64,000 nt of DNA. Source: Tetramitus jugosus (lineage: Eukaryota; Heterolobosea; Eutetramitea; Acrasida; Vahlkampfiidae). The stretch's first letter is position 1. The number at the start of each line of letters is the position of its first letter. The notes under the pieces were generated by a model. The model was not told the origin of the DNA and searched no databases. It worked only from the letters and a program-made list of their open reading frames with translations. The stretch lies in NCBI GenBank assembly GCA_937625935.1, contig OW569373.1, positions 62,001-126,000 of the forward strand, given 5' to 3'. A program made the position numbers and the translations under genes. Of this stretch, positions 20,001 to 29,900 are shown piece by piece.

Positions 20001-20809
20001 GCTTCTTCACCACCCAATGCAATCACATTCTGACCAACAATGACCAAATCAGCCACCTGACAATTCGCTGCAGAGAAGACATCAGAGAACACGAGTTGAG
20101 GAGCGTTGATTGGATCAGAGCCATTGATCCTCTCCACATAACAATTGTAGACGCTAGTAGTCGATGAATATTGGGTTCCACCGACATAAATCATCACATC
20201 TGAACTTGCACCGCTTCCACTGAGAACACCCACACTGATCGTATTGAGTGTCAAAGCCGTAGATTGACTCAACTGTTTCACCCACAAGTAATCTCCTCTC
20301 CCTGACACTGCACAGACAAAATAATTGACAGCCATGGTAAAGTTCAACATTTGACCACAAATGATAAAGGAACCGAGAGGTGTCTGACCAAGAAAATACG
20401 CATTTCCATTCAAGTCAATATCCATATCAATTGCACCCACAGGAACTGCATTCTCCTTGACAACAGTATCCTGCACAAGAACATTGGTCACACGGTCAAC
20501 ATAAATGGAGATGGATCCTCCGACTTGCATAGTGTTGCCGCTCACCGATGACGATGATGTTGAAATGGTGGTCGCAGTGGACACGAGCCAATCCATGTTC
20601 ATAGCTTCAGTCGAAGTTGGTTGAGTTGGTACAGGAGGTAATGGAGGTGGTGGAACAAACGGAGATGGAGATGGAGATGGTATGGGTATGGGGATAGGTA
20701 TTACTTGACCATTGGTTAACACTTTGAGGCACAAGACTAAAATTACAGCAACCGCAATGAACAGCGATGTGAACTTTCTGTATCGCATGAAAGGATTGCG
20801 TTGCGTCAT
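14099..20809 (-). CDS. Giant adhesion-GPCR-like receptor with GPS site, seven TM helices and C-terminal RGS domain
   Basis: About 2,236 residues from ATG 20809. This Met places a signal peptide (SLFIAVAVILVLCLKVLTNG) at the N-terminus; the frame is open further upstream, including an ATG at 20956. A short IP/SP repeat and poly-Pro run follow. A large ectodomain has right-handed beta-helix-like repeats (about 640-915) and REJ/PKD-like Ig folds (about 1100-1430). The GPS motif near 1715-1740 shows W, C, C-H-C and CNHTTSF. Seven hydrophobic helices span about 1757-2050. The last 150 residues match an RGS fold (KEFSLENILLWKELE, DTYTRFATTQEFQRF). RGS domains speed GTP hydrolysis by G-alpha. The predicted role is contact sensing with built-in G-protein shut-off; ligand unknown. 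Confidence 0.87.
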   Translation of the reverse strand: MTQRNPFMRYRKFTSLFIAVAVILVLCLKVLTNGQVIPIPIPIPSPSPSPFVPPPPLPPVPTQPTSTEAMNMDWLVSTATTISTSSSSVSGNTMQVGGSISIYVDRVTNVLVQDTVVKENAVPVGAIDMDIDLNGNAYFLGQTPLGSFIICGQMLNFTMAVNYFVCAVSGRGDYLWVKQLSQSTALTLNTISVGVLSGSGASSDVMIYVGGTQYSSTTSVYNCYVERINGSDPINAPQLVFSDVFSAANCQVADLVIVGQNVIALGGEEARTLVLFSLDGISLNQDWMSTITGTRFSMTFNSTNAPILKYSGSGVVYIAGQAMNAVDTYSAAIYYALVMINVGDVWSSQQPSGFTRFYFDSASLSDSRVTAMTKSKSLGRMLAIVNIPGSSSINFIEMILDANDIPTGLFLNPTITYVYSNLIISDVCYENNILTLVGLAQGGLSIFGSTIQFSTRPMGSFILSIDKTLTPTSRTPIIYSGRDVSGSSPKIRRYNDNIIVMGNIATKNVTQELPIGDQPIFLSSLKASLVSLKITLDYSFPDFTFQGDTTYVFARSLTLNGAYTQVNNGATLLLYPNTVITIDCQLNMTTQDPNSSNRTIIGSTDPSNNVGQIVVGAGRTVALNNVDILLSHPQKTIDLGSQAQLFANDIYMAPSSTHISGLSIFTAKIRNSTFDSTTMDSIVLAVSVVAPTLSIWNNLFISSSGKTLTIQSVSGVDVSQNHILNSFGGLVISMNSNATIQSNVFEGCQQLILLDSVTSNSPVFHSISWNRFFNNSITQKGINLNIEKASLVFNQNQFQNNVVSTSPFMYFESSSENSIIFISNNEVRNNTLTFAGGIELLKAQCYSSKKYQIIGNIFSGNTYPISSTLVSLYGTMQIQNNTFQSAPLILQVGSSSTVNAQFNYWGVDTMQVSQVPQAIYRGEDTSFEYIPIRSTADPQSALIWNDSASSLNVTMKSRDLQFCEDLAFSIAVLQSLQSIHVTWRLEHSIDGLLISNSSDFSSDPTKITVPRSVIPQTGQFTLTTAIFGQSNQVSQNFTRRQPSNAISLSVSGLDKVIYGFKFNITATVGSIPTCIVDQPKLWMIGGSAMNAITQSGNNYSFELFSNQTTGQRSVSIQLYIGDQITTTAFSFNVIAPTIDIVASKSNVRQQEVSILKPEELYLSSYNIAFVWTCAQCESFPVSSNKSVSFKENKIGDYEIKMQYSFMQDTMTSWRNTTSMIIRVSANPDIPVVQIANKLSLLLVSAQKKLSIEADITLTNRTAAIFVWTVSKSDGNSIFKKQSATYSPLTLPEGTLSIQQNYTVGLTVMNLGYVSTDSVILRTGSLPSISNFTISPNNGVALDTLFTLSATMDNSTASSIQYSYYLWNPQLSVYEPLNLFSTSGLLNTKLPRGYDRNLLEVRCVVEDVLGSTASRSLNISVSAPTMESVQNTLTSLSTNYSASLMNTITTSIVQEIESNQNSVSNMTTIIRDVVGIISNELEKERNRTGSLSLSSITSGIFNFERLTQNTSYITPTTGVSALKSINTIMDVVMDNSTIRLEGQYQRIASSISNIQLSFNQNSSVIINDTVSSLGRLSSIIISEKLLSEPATIIQTQFVEMIIKVDIAEQIANSSFSTNASQVMLPEAISEKMTPNERYAVEMMSFGGANHPFSWSQASQNLSSSVVSFRIVSNNTKVAVQNLSSPIEIVIQKKQYDSLMNGKYRYDCRYWDETTDNSWDVSGCYLFSETSSEVVCHCNHTTSFSAFIIYDPKQPNKASDGLYITSIVVYSILAIFSLSLLIFIAIYRNKQPIQSRFLAPYIGLSAIIVECILNGIIRNSLLINASTNKEFRGVNSIAYIIISISNPIVLVSLFVYFWQMARYLFMKNLYAFMDVENPNHIKMRMLKLLSSKLVYIFLAISIMVLSCIYYVLFSIAESTNAIKASSATTLNAVSFASMSVVIAILILSLFFWDLSFVLSRKVFHRTSDMVNKNADAKSVELESVKAVGSILYNHFTVDDPLQFRVESIFMTFAMLLMVVSYIVGISDRFNKNAKPNSAAKIIEFLFDLAYIAMRIISFGGYIVLVRLIHRFKFHSEHEKYESLKTYVNDLKSGSTVSTVEQELMQLLKNEYGFKAISNYAKKEFSLENILLWKELELARSSNMVSSNQQRMEDLKRIQEMYIQSGSTYEINLPAKSKKKFEAALRSENLSASESEEVLLSIYNEIMINICDTYTRFATTQEFQRFTDLSKVAVELMDV

Positions 20810-21469
20810 CTTTTCTTTCGTGTTGTGTGCACACTCTGAGAACTGGTTGTTGTAGACTTTCAAAACAACAAAGTTCGCACTGTGAACTCTTTTCACGAAA
20901 AGTCGTTCCAACCTACCTAGTCCATCGCGGAGTTTGAATATTAGGGTGGCGCACATAAGGAGAGAAAGCTCTGCGACAGGCGTCAATCCAAAACGTCAAA
21001 CCAAGCCATCAAAGTTCGCAACGAAAGATCGCGGCCAAAAAATGAGCCGAAACCTCCAAAAAGGCAAACGAAAAAGAAAATGAAACGAAATCCGCAAGAT
21101 TTCTGTCAAGTAGAATACTCTTCTTGAGGTTTCGCAATGTCTCTATGATTGCAGTTTCTCTCATCAAAAAGCAATTCCTGTGCGGACCGCGGTTTGCGTT
21201 GGTCTGCGCACCGAGTTGGAATCCATGGAATCAGCTGTTGGAGCAGACGTCTTACATCTCAGATATGCCTGGATTCTTCTTTCTGTTGGTTGGGTTTCCC
21301 AATCAATTTGTTTCTCCAATCGGAATAATAATCTCAACTTCATTGAAGTCCACGCAATAAATTTCCACGCTTGTCGGGGTTATCCTAAAAATTGTTGTGA
21401 AAAAACGTCACCAAACACAAACACCCCTGCAGCATCAATTCAAATCATCATCATCAGAAAACACACAAG
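20810..21469. other. Divergent promoter region, GPCR-like gene and BCKDHA
   Basis: About 660 bases between two diverging starts. A plus-strand open stretch (21180-21716) has no start-context or domain support. The final 70 bases before 21470 are CA-rich (CACCAAACACAAACACCCC), typical of leaders here. Confidence 0.45.
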
Positions 21470-22999
21470 ATGTCTATGCTCAGATCTGTCAAGAGACTCG
21501 CCACCATTACTACAACAAAGAGTGGTGCTCAACGTCGCTCCCTTCACACATGCTCCTTGCTTCGTTCACCATCCACCACTAGCAAAGACAGTCCAAACTA
21601 CCCTGGAGCGAAGAGTGCAAAGTTTACATCAGAATTTTTCTTCCAGAATGCAATCAATAGAGATGGTGAAGCTCATCCCATTTATCACATTATGGACAAT
21701 GAGGGAAACATTGTGAACCAAGAAGGATTTGATCAAGTTCAAAAATTGGTATGTTGATGGAATGTGTTACACTTGTTTTTAGCTTACTGCTATTGTTGCT
21801 TGGTGCTGCTGTTGGTTGCTGTCCATTGTAATTTTTGACTTTTTTTGGCGCTCAAAAAAAAGTCCTGAAAATGCGCGCCAATTTTCCACTACAGCAATCA
21901 TACTATCAAGAAATGAAAAGCTAACCACATATTGTATTCTTATCCTATTCATGTTTAGCTAAGCAATGATAAAGTGCTAGACATGTACAAAACAATGATC
22001 CAGCTTGAGACCATGGACGACATTCTATACAACGCACAGAGACAAGGCAGAGTCAGTTTTTACATGACCAACTTTGGTGAAGAGGCCATTCAAGTCGGTT
22101 CCGCTGCCGCACTCAAGGAAACAGATGAAATTTTTGCTCAATACAGAGAGAGTGGTGTGCTCATGTACAGAGGTTTCACACTGGAAGAGTTCATGAACCA
22201 GTGCTTCTCCACTGCCAAGGACTATGGTAAGGGAAGACAAATGCCTGTTCACTATGGAAGCAGCAAGCTCAGAGTTCAAACCATTAGCTCTCCACTGGGA
22301 ACTCAAATTCCACAGGCTGCTGGTGCAGGATACGTGCTCAAGCTCGCAAACAGAAGCGACGTTTGTGTGTGCTACTTTGGTGAGGGAGCAGCCTCTGAGG
22401 GTGACTTCCACGCTGCGCTCAACTTTGCCTCCACACTCAAATCTCAAACACTGTTCATTTGTCGTAACAATGGTTATGCCATCAGTACTCCATCCTCTGA
22501 TCAGTATCGTGGTGATGGTATTGTTGCTCGTGGTATGTCCTATGGTATGCAATCGATCCGTGTCGATGGTAATGATTTGTTTGCTTCTTATTTGGCTACT
22601 GCAAAGGCAAGAGAAATGATTGTCAATGAATCTATTCCTGTCTTGATTGAAGCCATGACATACAGAGGAGGTCATCACTCTACAAGTGACGATGCCACAC
22701 GTTACAGATCTGCTGAAGAATTGAGTTATTGGAGAAACAAGCAAAATCCAATTGTTCGTCTCCGCAAATACCTCGAAAACAACAAGTTGTGGACAACAGA
22801 AGAAGATCAACAAGTGAGAGACCAAACCAGAAGACAAGTGTTGGCTCTTTTGACTGAAATGACCAATGCCCCAAAGGTACCATTGAGCGAGTTGGTCAAT
22901 GACGTGTACGATGTTGTTCCAGATCACTTGAAGGAACAGAAGCGATTCGTGGATGCAATGGTTGAAAAGTATCCAGAATACTATGCCACTGGTCATTAA
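21470..22999 (+). CDS. BCKDHA: Branched-chain 2-oxoacid dehydrogenase E1 alpha subunit, mitochondrial (one intron)
   Basis: Two exons, 21470-21748 and 21959-22999, encode 439 residues. The protein is the thiamine-diphosphate-dependent decarboxylase subunit for leucine, isoleucine and valine breakdown. The first 30 residues are a basic, Ser/Thr-rich mitochondrial presequence. The TPP motif is present (GEGAASEGDFHAALNFA followed by CRNNGYAIST). The phosphorylation loop reads GGHHSTSDDATRYRSAEE. It keeps both serines, ten residues apart, that BCKDH kinase modifies in mammals, so kinase control is plausible. Length is close to the human protein. Splicing at GTATGT...TTTAG joins QKL to LSNDKVLDMY in frame. 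The beta subunit is not in the window. Confidence 0.95.
21749..21958 (+). other. BCKDHA: Intron of BCKDHA
   Basis: A 210-base phase-0 GT-AG intron (GTATGT at the 5' end, a T-rich stretch then TTTAG). It has stops in all the frames needed to read through, and its removal restores the E1-alpha protein. Confidence 0.92.
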
Positions 23000-23091
23000 T
23001 TACTTACTTTTATATTTTTTCTGTGTGGAACGAACTCTCGAGAGGGAAACTTAGCCTCATTTTTGTAATGTCCTGTTGGTTGTTAACTTGG

Positions 23092-23097
23092 AATAAA
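23092..23097 (+). promoter_or_regulatory. BCKDHA: Candidate polyadenylation signal of BCKDHA
   Basis: AATAAA, 93 bases past the stop codon, in T-rich sequence. Confidence 0.35.
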
Positions 23098-23189
23098 TTG
23101 ATTGATATCAAAAGACAACGATTTAGATATTACACGAACGTGTTCTGTTACTGTTATTTACAAAATTTTGAATGTCGAAATCGTTAGTA

Positions 23190-24640
23190 TTATACAAGTA
23201 GGTTATCCAACGAATTCATCGATGGATAACTTCTGTCAAACTGGAGAACACTATTGTAAGTACGGTCAAAAACTCCTGCAAACAGAGAATCTCTTCCCAG
23301 AGCATCCACGTCTGAGAAAGTAATACCACAGATCTCCCCAAACAAATCAATCATTTGCTCTGTCGCCACAGGGAACTGATCTGCACGATACACATGAACA
23401 ATGTCAGCCGGTTCACTGAAGGCAAGATACCGACCGTCCGAGGAGAATGTAATGTTGCGAACGGGTCCCATGCAACCACACAACAGTTGAAGACTGCTTC
23501 GAGGCATGCGCATGTCCCATACTCTTGCAGTCTTGTCTTGACTGCCCGTGACCAGAATGTTGTCATTAGTTGGATGCCAGGACGCTGCAAAGCAATAGTC
23601 GAGATGTCCAGGTAGAATCAACTGAGGCGTTTTCGTGTTCGGAACAGTCATATGATCAAATATGTGAATATTGTGATCATCACCCAACACTGCCAACAAC
23701 TTTGCATTATGTCCTGCACGATTCGGTGGGATGCATGCATGATTGACACAGAACGAGAATTCAAATTCTTTGGCGACGGTGCAATCAGAGGGACCAATCT
23801 CAAGAAACCTTACTTTCTTGTCATTGCTAGCAATGATGGCTTGTGCTGCTTGAATCGATCCAGAATCACTCGGAGCAATCTGTATGTGATTTGTGATGGC
23901 ATTCGGCTGTTCAGTCACCTTTTCATCGAAGAATGTATGATTCCTGTACAATGATTTCACGAGTATTTCACCTTTGAAACCACCGATTGCTACCATGTCT
24001 CTCATGGTAGCCATCGTTGTAATCACAAATGGTTGTTGAACGCGATTCTGGAGGTCCAATTCCATGCGACACGTTCGAGCAATGGATCAAAACTGTGAAT
24101 GGTTGATCGATTCTGAATGAAGAGTATTCTTTGACTCTGAGCACCGAATGAACAATTGCCCATCAAGTGCCGCAACTGGAAATGAGTCAACCCTGCATGA
24201 GCCATGCGTGCATTGAAGGAAAAGTGAAAAAAATTTTCAATATCACACGTCACGCTCTTCATTTCCCGCCATAGGTCAACCAAGTCGCCCAACGGTCTCG
24301 CTTCATCTTCTCCGTGCGCATTCGCAACCAAGTATTGCTCATACCTCTGTCTTCTGTCTCTTCTGTATTTCCACCTACTATTGCGAATGTTCTTCCATGA
24401 GATACCTTGAATGTCATCACCGCGCACTTCACTTGCATGTTGTGCATACGTTGGGAAGTAATTGGACCGTTGACCATGCGGCGGTTGATCCGAGGTCGGA
24501 GAATGATTATCGGAAGATGCTTCTTGGGCCAATTGTTTCTGGCATTCATTCTTTGTAAATTTCTTGTCCCATTGGTTGACTTCAGAGTCGGTCAACAGCA
24601 GTTGCTTTTTGTTGTTTTTGTCGTTATTGGTATCAATCAT
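23190..24640 (-). CDS. WD40-repeat protein interrupted by a frameshift
   Basis: Two overlapping frames form one protein of about 480 residues. The first, from ATG 24640 to a stop near 24023, holds the N-terminal part (DDIQGISWKNIRNSRWKYRR, TFHFQLRHLM-like FSFNAR and THFQLRHL). The second is usable from about 24065 to 23190 and holds the WD repeats (GHLDYCFAASWHPTNDNILV, TGSQDKTARVWDMR). Together they match, in order, the conserved WD40 family of plants and fungi that includes fission yeast C2A9.03-like proteins, whose molecular role is not established. The break falls between DPLLERV and DLQNRVQQPF. One extra base before the ATG at 24065 would restore a continuous reading. Assembly error, true mutation or a tiny intron remain possible. 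Confidence 0.78.
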
Positions 24641-24753
24641 ACGTAATGGGTGTGATCTCAAGTTGGTTGATTTTTTTCTTTCTGGGTGGGCTGGATTGAT
24701 TTTTGAAAGGACATGTAAAGGAGTTTTTTGAAGATGAAATAATCTAATTTTGT

Positions 24754-26370
24754 TTATGCATGTGATCCAGATCCTCCTATTGTCATGAGGTCAAATTGAA
24801 TGGATCCGTCAACATCTTGATGAAGTGGAGTACCAATGCTTAATACAACATCATCGTTGATATCAGACATGTCCAAATTCAATCGACTTCGAACAAATTT
24901 GATTACGCTGCGCAACAGAACTACAAACTTGATCAATCCAATTGCTACAAACAATGCGAAGAGATAGGTTTCTACATGATACAATCCAAAGAACACTACT
25001 TGTCGATCATTGACTCCAAACCTGTTCGTTACAATGTTAAGCAAGTACAAATCGAAATAGGCTCTCCAGAACACAATCATGTGAAAGATTCCAATAAAAC
25101 TAAGAGTTAATAGTGCCATGATCGCGTGAGAAACATTTAGACTATAATAGTTTTGTTCCCACAGATCCAGCCAGACTTCCAAGTGATACACATTGTTGTT
25201 CCATATGGAAAGACACTGACGATATTGAACTTCGTTGATCATGAGATCAGTTGATGACGGATTCATTGTAAACACGACACCGTTATCACTCACCACTCTC
25301 TGATACACTTTGACAGCGTCGGACTTTTTCAGTTCGTTGATGACTCTCTCCTTTTCATCGTCGCAGCAGCCATCGTCACACTCACTAGAGAAAATCTCAA
25401 TTATCAAATTACTTCGTTTCATGTTACATACATACACCAATTCAGCTGTAGTCTCAATTCTTTTTGGTGTATTTGAGATTACGTGTTTCTGTTGTTGTTG
25501 GTGCACTTTCCTCTTCATTGATCGTTCATTTTGTAATCGTTTCTCTTGTCTGAGATTATCCAAGCGTATCATGTCATCTTGTGTCCGAATTTCCTCTATT
25601 TGTACTGATGGTGGATCACTTATCAAATGATAGTACTTGGGAACTTTTGAAGTTGTTGTAAACTTTTGTGTAAAAATGTTTGTTTTCGAGAAGAGAGTGA
25701 AAAAGGCACCATCTTTGACAGTTGACGAGTCAATTCTCCTCCTCTTTCTCCTTCTATTGATGTGGTTTCCCGCTGGTAATGGTTGGAGATCCTCTCGCTT
25801 GTTGGTGGTTGTTGTTGGTCTCTGACATGGCTTTTGACTCAAAGAATCTGCACCAAACACCATTTGTTTCACATGCTCTTCTGTGATTAAATCCTGAAAT
25901 TGGTTGAGTTGGGATCGAACCAGAGAGATAAACACGCTCTTTCCAATGAAACCACAGGCGATAAACATGGATACCATGGCTATGAAAACACCACACTTGA
26001 ACAAGGTCTTTTTCGTGCGAATTGACAATCTTGTCCTCGAATGATTATTCTCCAATACCTTGTACGTTGTGAAGCATGTTGGACAACGATTGAAATTGTC
26101 ATGAAAAGTCGGATGAATGTGTCTCCAACTGTTCAAACAGTCACGATGAACGTACTTGATGCTACCGGAGCACAAACATGGACTAATCAGTGAATTTTCC
26201 TTGGTTGAGCTTGACAAAGAGAGGCACTCATTGTACGTCTCATGACAGATGCGACAAATTTTTTCGTCCGTTCTAATTTTTGGTTTGTCCACCAGGTGGC
26301 GGTCAACCAGAGGCGACGACACTGTTGAGTCCTGGTATGATACCTTGGATACCATATGATGATTCTTCAT
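24754..26370 (-). CDS. Membrane-bound RING-CH (MARCH-type) E3 ubiquitin ligase
   Basis: 538 residues from ATG 26370; the frame opens three codons earlier only with TTG. A C4HC3 RING-CH finger lies at about 40-105: CRICHETYNEC, then SPCLCSGSIKYVHRDCLNSW, then CPTC. This domain recruits an E2 enzyme. Hydrophobic segments follow at about 130-155 and, near the C-terminus, at about 405-440 and 450-490. The architecture is therefore finger, TM, long soluble loop, two or three TMs, with the finger cytoplasmic. Such ligases ubiquitinate membrane proteins of the ER, endosomes or mitochondria. The middle loop (about 170-400) is charged and not recognised. It diverges from the kinesin-5 gene. Confidence 0.88.
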   Translation of the reverse strand: MKNHHMVSKVSYQDSTVSSPLVDRHLVDKPKIRTDEKICRICHETYNECLSLSSSTKENSLISPCLCSGSIKYVHRDCLNSWRHIHPTFHDNFNRCPTCFTTYKVLENNHSRTRLSIRTKKTLFKCGVFIAMVSMFIACGFIGKSVFISLVRSQLNQFQDLITEEHVKQMVFGADSLSQKPCQRPTTTTNKREDLQPLPAGNHINRRRKRRRIDSSTVKDGAFFTLFSKTNIFTQKFTTTSKVPKYYHLISDPPSVQIEEIRTQDDMIRLDNLRQEKRLQNERSMKRKVHQQQQKHVISNTPKRIETTAELVYVCNMKRSNLIIEIFSSECDDGCCDDEKERVINELKKSDAVKVYQRVVSDNGVVFTMNPSSTDLMINEVQYRQCLSIWNNNVYHLEVWLDLWEQNYYSLNVSHAIMALLTLSFIGIFHMIVFWRAYFDLYLLNIVTNRFGVNDRQVVFFGLYHVETYLFALFVAIGLIKFVVLLRSVIKFVRSRLNLDMSDINDDVVLSIGTPLHQDVDGSIQFDLMTIGGSGSHA

Positions 26371-26961
26371 TGTTGGCAACTACTTGTTCTTCTCCTCCTC
26401 TATTTGTTGTAGTTTTTGTTGTTGTTCGATAATAGTCGAGGATTGGACCACAATCTCACAGTGTTTCTCTTGTTGTTGGCAGATCGCTCAACAGTTTGGC
26501 AGAGATGCTAAATACCGATGACCCGATCTCTCGCCCGTTTTTTTGGAAGTTCTCTCTTCTATGCCTAAAATTCACCTGCTATCTCGTAGTCGGGCCGCCC
26601 GAACGGATCTATTTCTGTCTTACTCTCAAGTTCAATCAAACTATTGACCTGGAGTTTGCCCGAAAAGCTCTTTTGTGACGGCAATTGAAATACATGGATA
26701 TTTCTCATGATTCGAGCTCGGGATGTTTGTGGTTTGCCATCATCTTGATTCGTTCTCTTTGTCGTTTAAGTGCCAAGGGAAAAATTTTCGCGCCCACACT
26801 TTGGCGCCTTCTAGTGAACGTTTCAGTTTTTCAATTTGAAAATCGGGTGATCCGTCAACTTCTCTTGGCCTCGTGGTATGCAGTCCAATTTTTCAAAAAA
26901 CAGAATAACAGAACACACACAAGTGCCATTCACACTGACTTAAACACCAACAAAAACAAGA
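26371..26961. other. Divergent promoter region, RING-CH ligase and kinesin-5
   Basis: About 590 bases. Both ends carry CA-rich leaders in the sense of the respective gene (GTTGTTGTT-like on the left, ACACCAACAAAAACAAG on the right). No coding or RNA gene is supported. Confidence 0.45.
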
Positions 26962-29900
26962 ATGAGACTGAACACAACAACAAGTACTCTCAATTCTTCA
27001 TCCGTGCTTGACTCACCAGGTCATTCTTCCATTCGAGTTGACTCTCAGGTTTGTCCAGTTCACGTACTGGTCCGTTGCCGTCCACTGAATGAAAAGGAAA
27101 AGTCACATGGCATCAGTATAAAAACGAGTGAGATTACTCGTAGAAGCGTAACTGTACAACAAAAACTTGTACATGGAAAAGAGATTTCAAAAATGTTTGC
27201 ATTTGATCAGGTGTTTGGCCCTGTGTCATCTCAAGTTGAATTATTCAACACTAGTATAAAACCAATTGTCAATGAAGGTATGATATCAAATCAAATTTAT
27301 ATCCGTTACCTCAATTTTTGGCGCTAACCTATTTGTTTTTTATAACGGTCCAAAATTTGATAGTTTTGGAGGGATTCAGTTGTACGATATTTGCCTATGG
27401 TCAAACTTCAACTGGTAAGACCTTTACTATGGAGGGTGCTCGGAACTCCAAGACAAATGAAATTATAGAAACCCAAGCTGGTGTGATCCCTAGAAGTGTG
27501 GCTCACATTTTTGAGACTCTAGAGAAGCACAAGAGTGAATACACGGTAAAGCTTAGTTGCTTGGAGCTTTACAATGAAGAGCTACAAGATTTGTTGTCAG
27601 TTGATCCACCAATGCCAAACAATGGTCAAGCTTCAAAGGATTCTGGTAGTAAGCTAAAGATTTTTGATGATAGTTCAAAGGGAACATCTGTGCACGGCGC
27701 TGAGGAAGTTGTCGTCCAAGATACGGCCCACGTCATGAGAGTTTTGGATCAAGCAACAAAGAAGCGTCAAATCGCTGAAACTCAGCTCAATAAGCAATCT
27801 AGCAGATCTCATGCCATTACTACCATTACGATCCATATTCGTGATCAAACACCAGACGGTGAAGAGTTTATCAAGACTGGTAAGTTGAACCTTGTTGATT
27901 TGGCTGGTTCTGAGAACATTGGCCGTTCAGGAGCTCAGAATAAGCGTGCAAAGGAGGCTGGTATGATTAATCAGTCACTTTTGACTCTGGGCAGAGTCAT
28001 CACTGCGTTGACTGAAAAGTGTCCTCACGTTCCTTATAGAGAATCAAAGTTGACTCGTTTGTTGCAAGATTCACTCGGAGGAAGGACAAAAACATGTATC
28101 ATTGCAACTATTTCACCTTCTGTGTTGTGCTTGGAAGAAACTCTGTCTACTCTAGACTATGCCAACAGAGCAAAGAGTATTAAGAATAAGCCAGAATTGA
28201 ATATGAAGATTTCCAAGGGTGCAATGATTAAGGAAATGGCCAGTGAGTGTGAACAATTGAGACAAATGTTGTCCATGCAAAGATCTAGATCTGGTGGTGT
28301 ATTCTTGTCCAATGACCAGTACGAGGAGAAGGAAAAGTTGATTAAGAATCAAGAAGATAAATTAGATAGCATGAAGACCGAGATGGAGCTTTTGAAGAAA
28401 GAAGTGGACGCAACCTTGGACCGCTTGAATGAAGAGCAGGGGCTATTGAAAATGGAGAGAGAGGAGCACAACCAAACAAGAAACGAGCTCGATTATGCAC
28501 GCAGCTGCATTGAGAAGAATGAAAGAGATATTGCTGACTTGCAGGGTCAATTGTCAGAAACACGATATGTGCTTGATAAGAAGGGTCAGAATGAACAACA
28601 GCTGTACACTGAGGCTCAAACTCTCTTGTCTAGTCTGAGAGAGTCTGAAACAGATATTGCTGCATTGGTCGATTCTATTGCTAATCAGAGAACAATTCAC
28701 CAAGACAATGAGTCAACAATCAGCACTACCGGAGACAAGTTGACCAAACAAGTGTTTGAAGTTATTGAGTCGTTGGAACAATTCCGTAAGTCTTATCACA
28801 AGATTTCTTCGACTGACTTCCAAGAACATATGAGCAAGTTCAAAGAGGCTCAGAGCACTGCCTTTGATTCATTGTTGAACAAACATTTTGTCGAGTTGAC
28901 TGAGCAATACATTGTCACAAAGGACAAGATTTCCAATGTCGTCGATAAGTTTGTGTCTGCATCCAAGGAAAATGGAGCTACTTCTACTGAGGAGCAGAAG
29001 AAGTTTGATGAGATGATTTCCGAGTGTGTTAATGCCAATTTGAACATTTCACAGAAGAGTCTAAAGAACATTCAGAATCAACTGCTGGAACACCATAACC
29101 AAGGTGCTGATTGGATGAAGAACTACGTGAATGATGTCATATTTGCTCAGAGCAAACAAATGATGGAGAAATACACTACTGATCAAAAAGGTCTCGCTCT
29201 TGAAACTCTAAAGAGAGTCAATGAGAACACCTCTGCACAGTTGAAGTCTTTGGAACAATATAAGAACATGTTCCTCGAACTGTCATCCAAACAGCAACTA
29301 AACAATGCGCAGATGAAGAAGAGTTTGCTAACCAAAATGGAAAAGTTAGTCGATGAGTGTGTCTCTGTAAATAATCAAGAATTGCAGGGTGTTGTTCAAT
29401 CTGTTGACAAGGGATTATCGCACATGAATGAACAAATTGGAGATTTCAGAACAAGTTTCACTGCTGACCACGACTCTGCTCAACAAAGATTGAGTTTGTT
29501 CATGAGTGAAATGCTCTCTGCTTCTCAACAACAAATCAAGGAGGTCGAGGAAAAGTATCTGGCTGTAAATAGAATGAAGGACGAGAACCTCACCGCTGTA
29601 AATATGCTCTCCAACACTTTGTCGAGCCAGGCCGAGAAGCAGATGGAATTCAATGAGACTCAATCTACTCGCTTCGGTAAGTTATTACAAGGCCATATCG
29701 AATCCGTGAACGACTTGAGAGTCGATAGCCAATTGGTTCATGACAGACATTCTCGTGTCTTCGCAGATTGTATGACTGCAACCAAGGAAACGATCGAGAA
29801 TCTTGATGCGAATGTAATTAGTTCCATGATTACAGCGTTGAATGAGAATAACTCGAACGCTAACAGCATTTATTCACGTTCATTTACTGCTTCTTCCGAC

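Noticed and set aside
21180-21716. A 178-codon plus-strand frame overlapping the first BCKDHA exon
   Set aside because: It runs through the promoter region and reads exon 1 in the wrong frame; the E1-alpha frame explains this DNA.
22025-22996. A 323-codon open frame on the minus strand inside BCKDHA
   Set aside because: It lies fully antisense to the conserved E1-alpha exon and shows no domain; it is a by-product of codon use on the plus strand.
24039-24061. A 23-base GT-AG intron that would repair the WD40 gene
   Set aside because: It is far shorter than the other introns here and lacks a T-rich acceptor; a single-base deletion is simpler. Kept only as an alternative in the finding.
27402-27425. 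P-loop GQTSTGKT of kinesin-5 as an unusual variant
   Set aside because: Ser at this position is common in other kinesins, so it is within normal variation.
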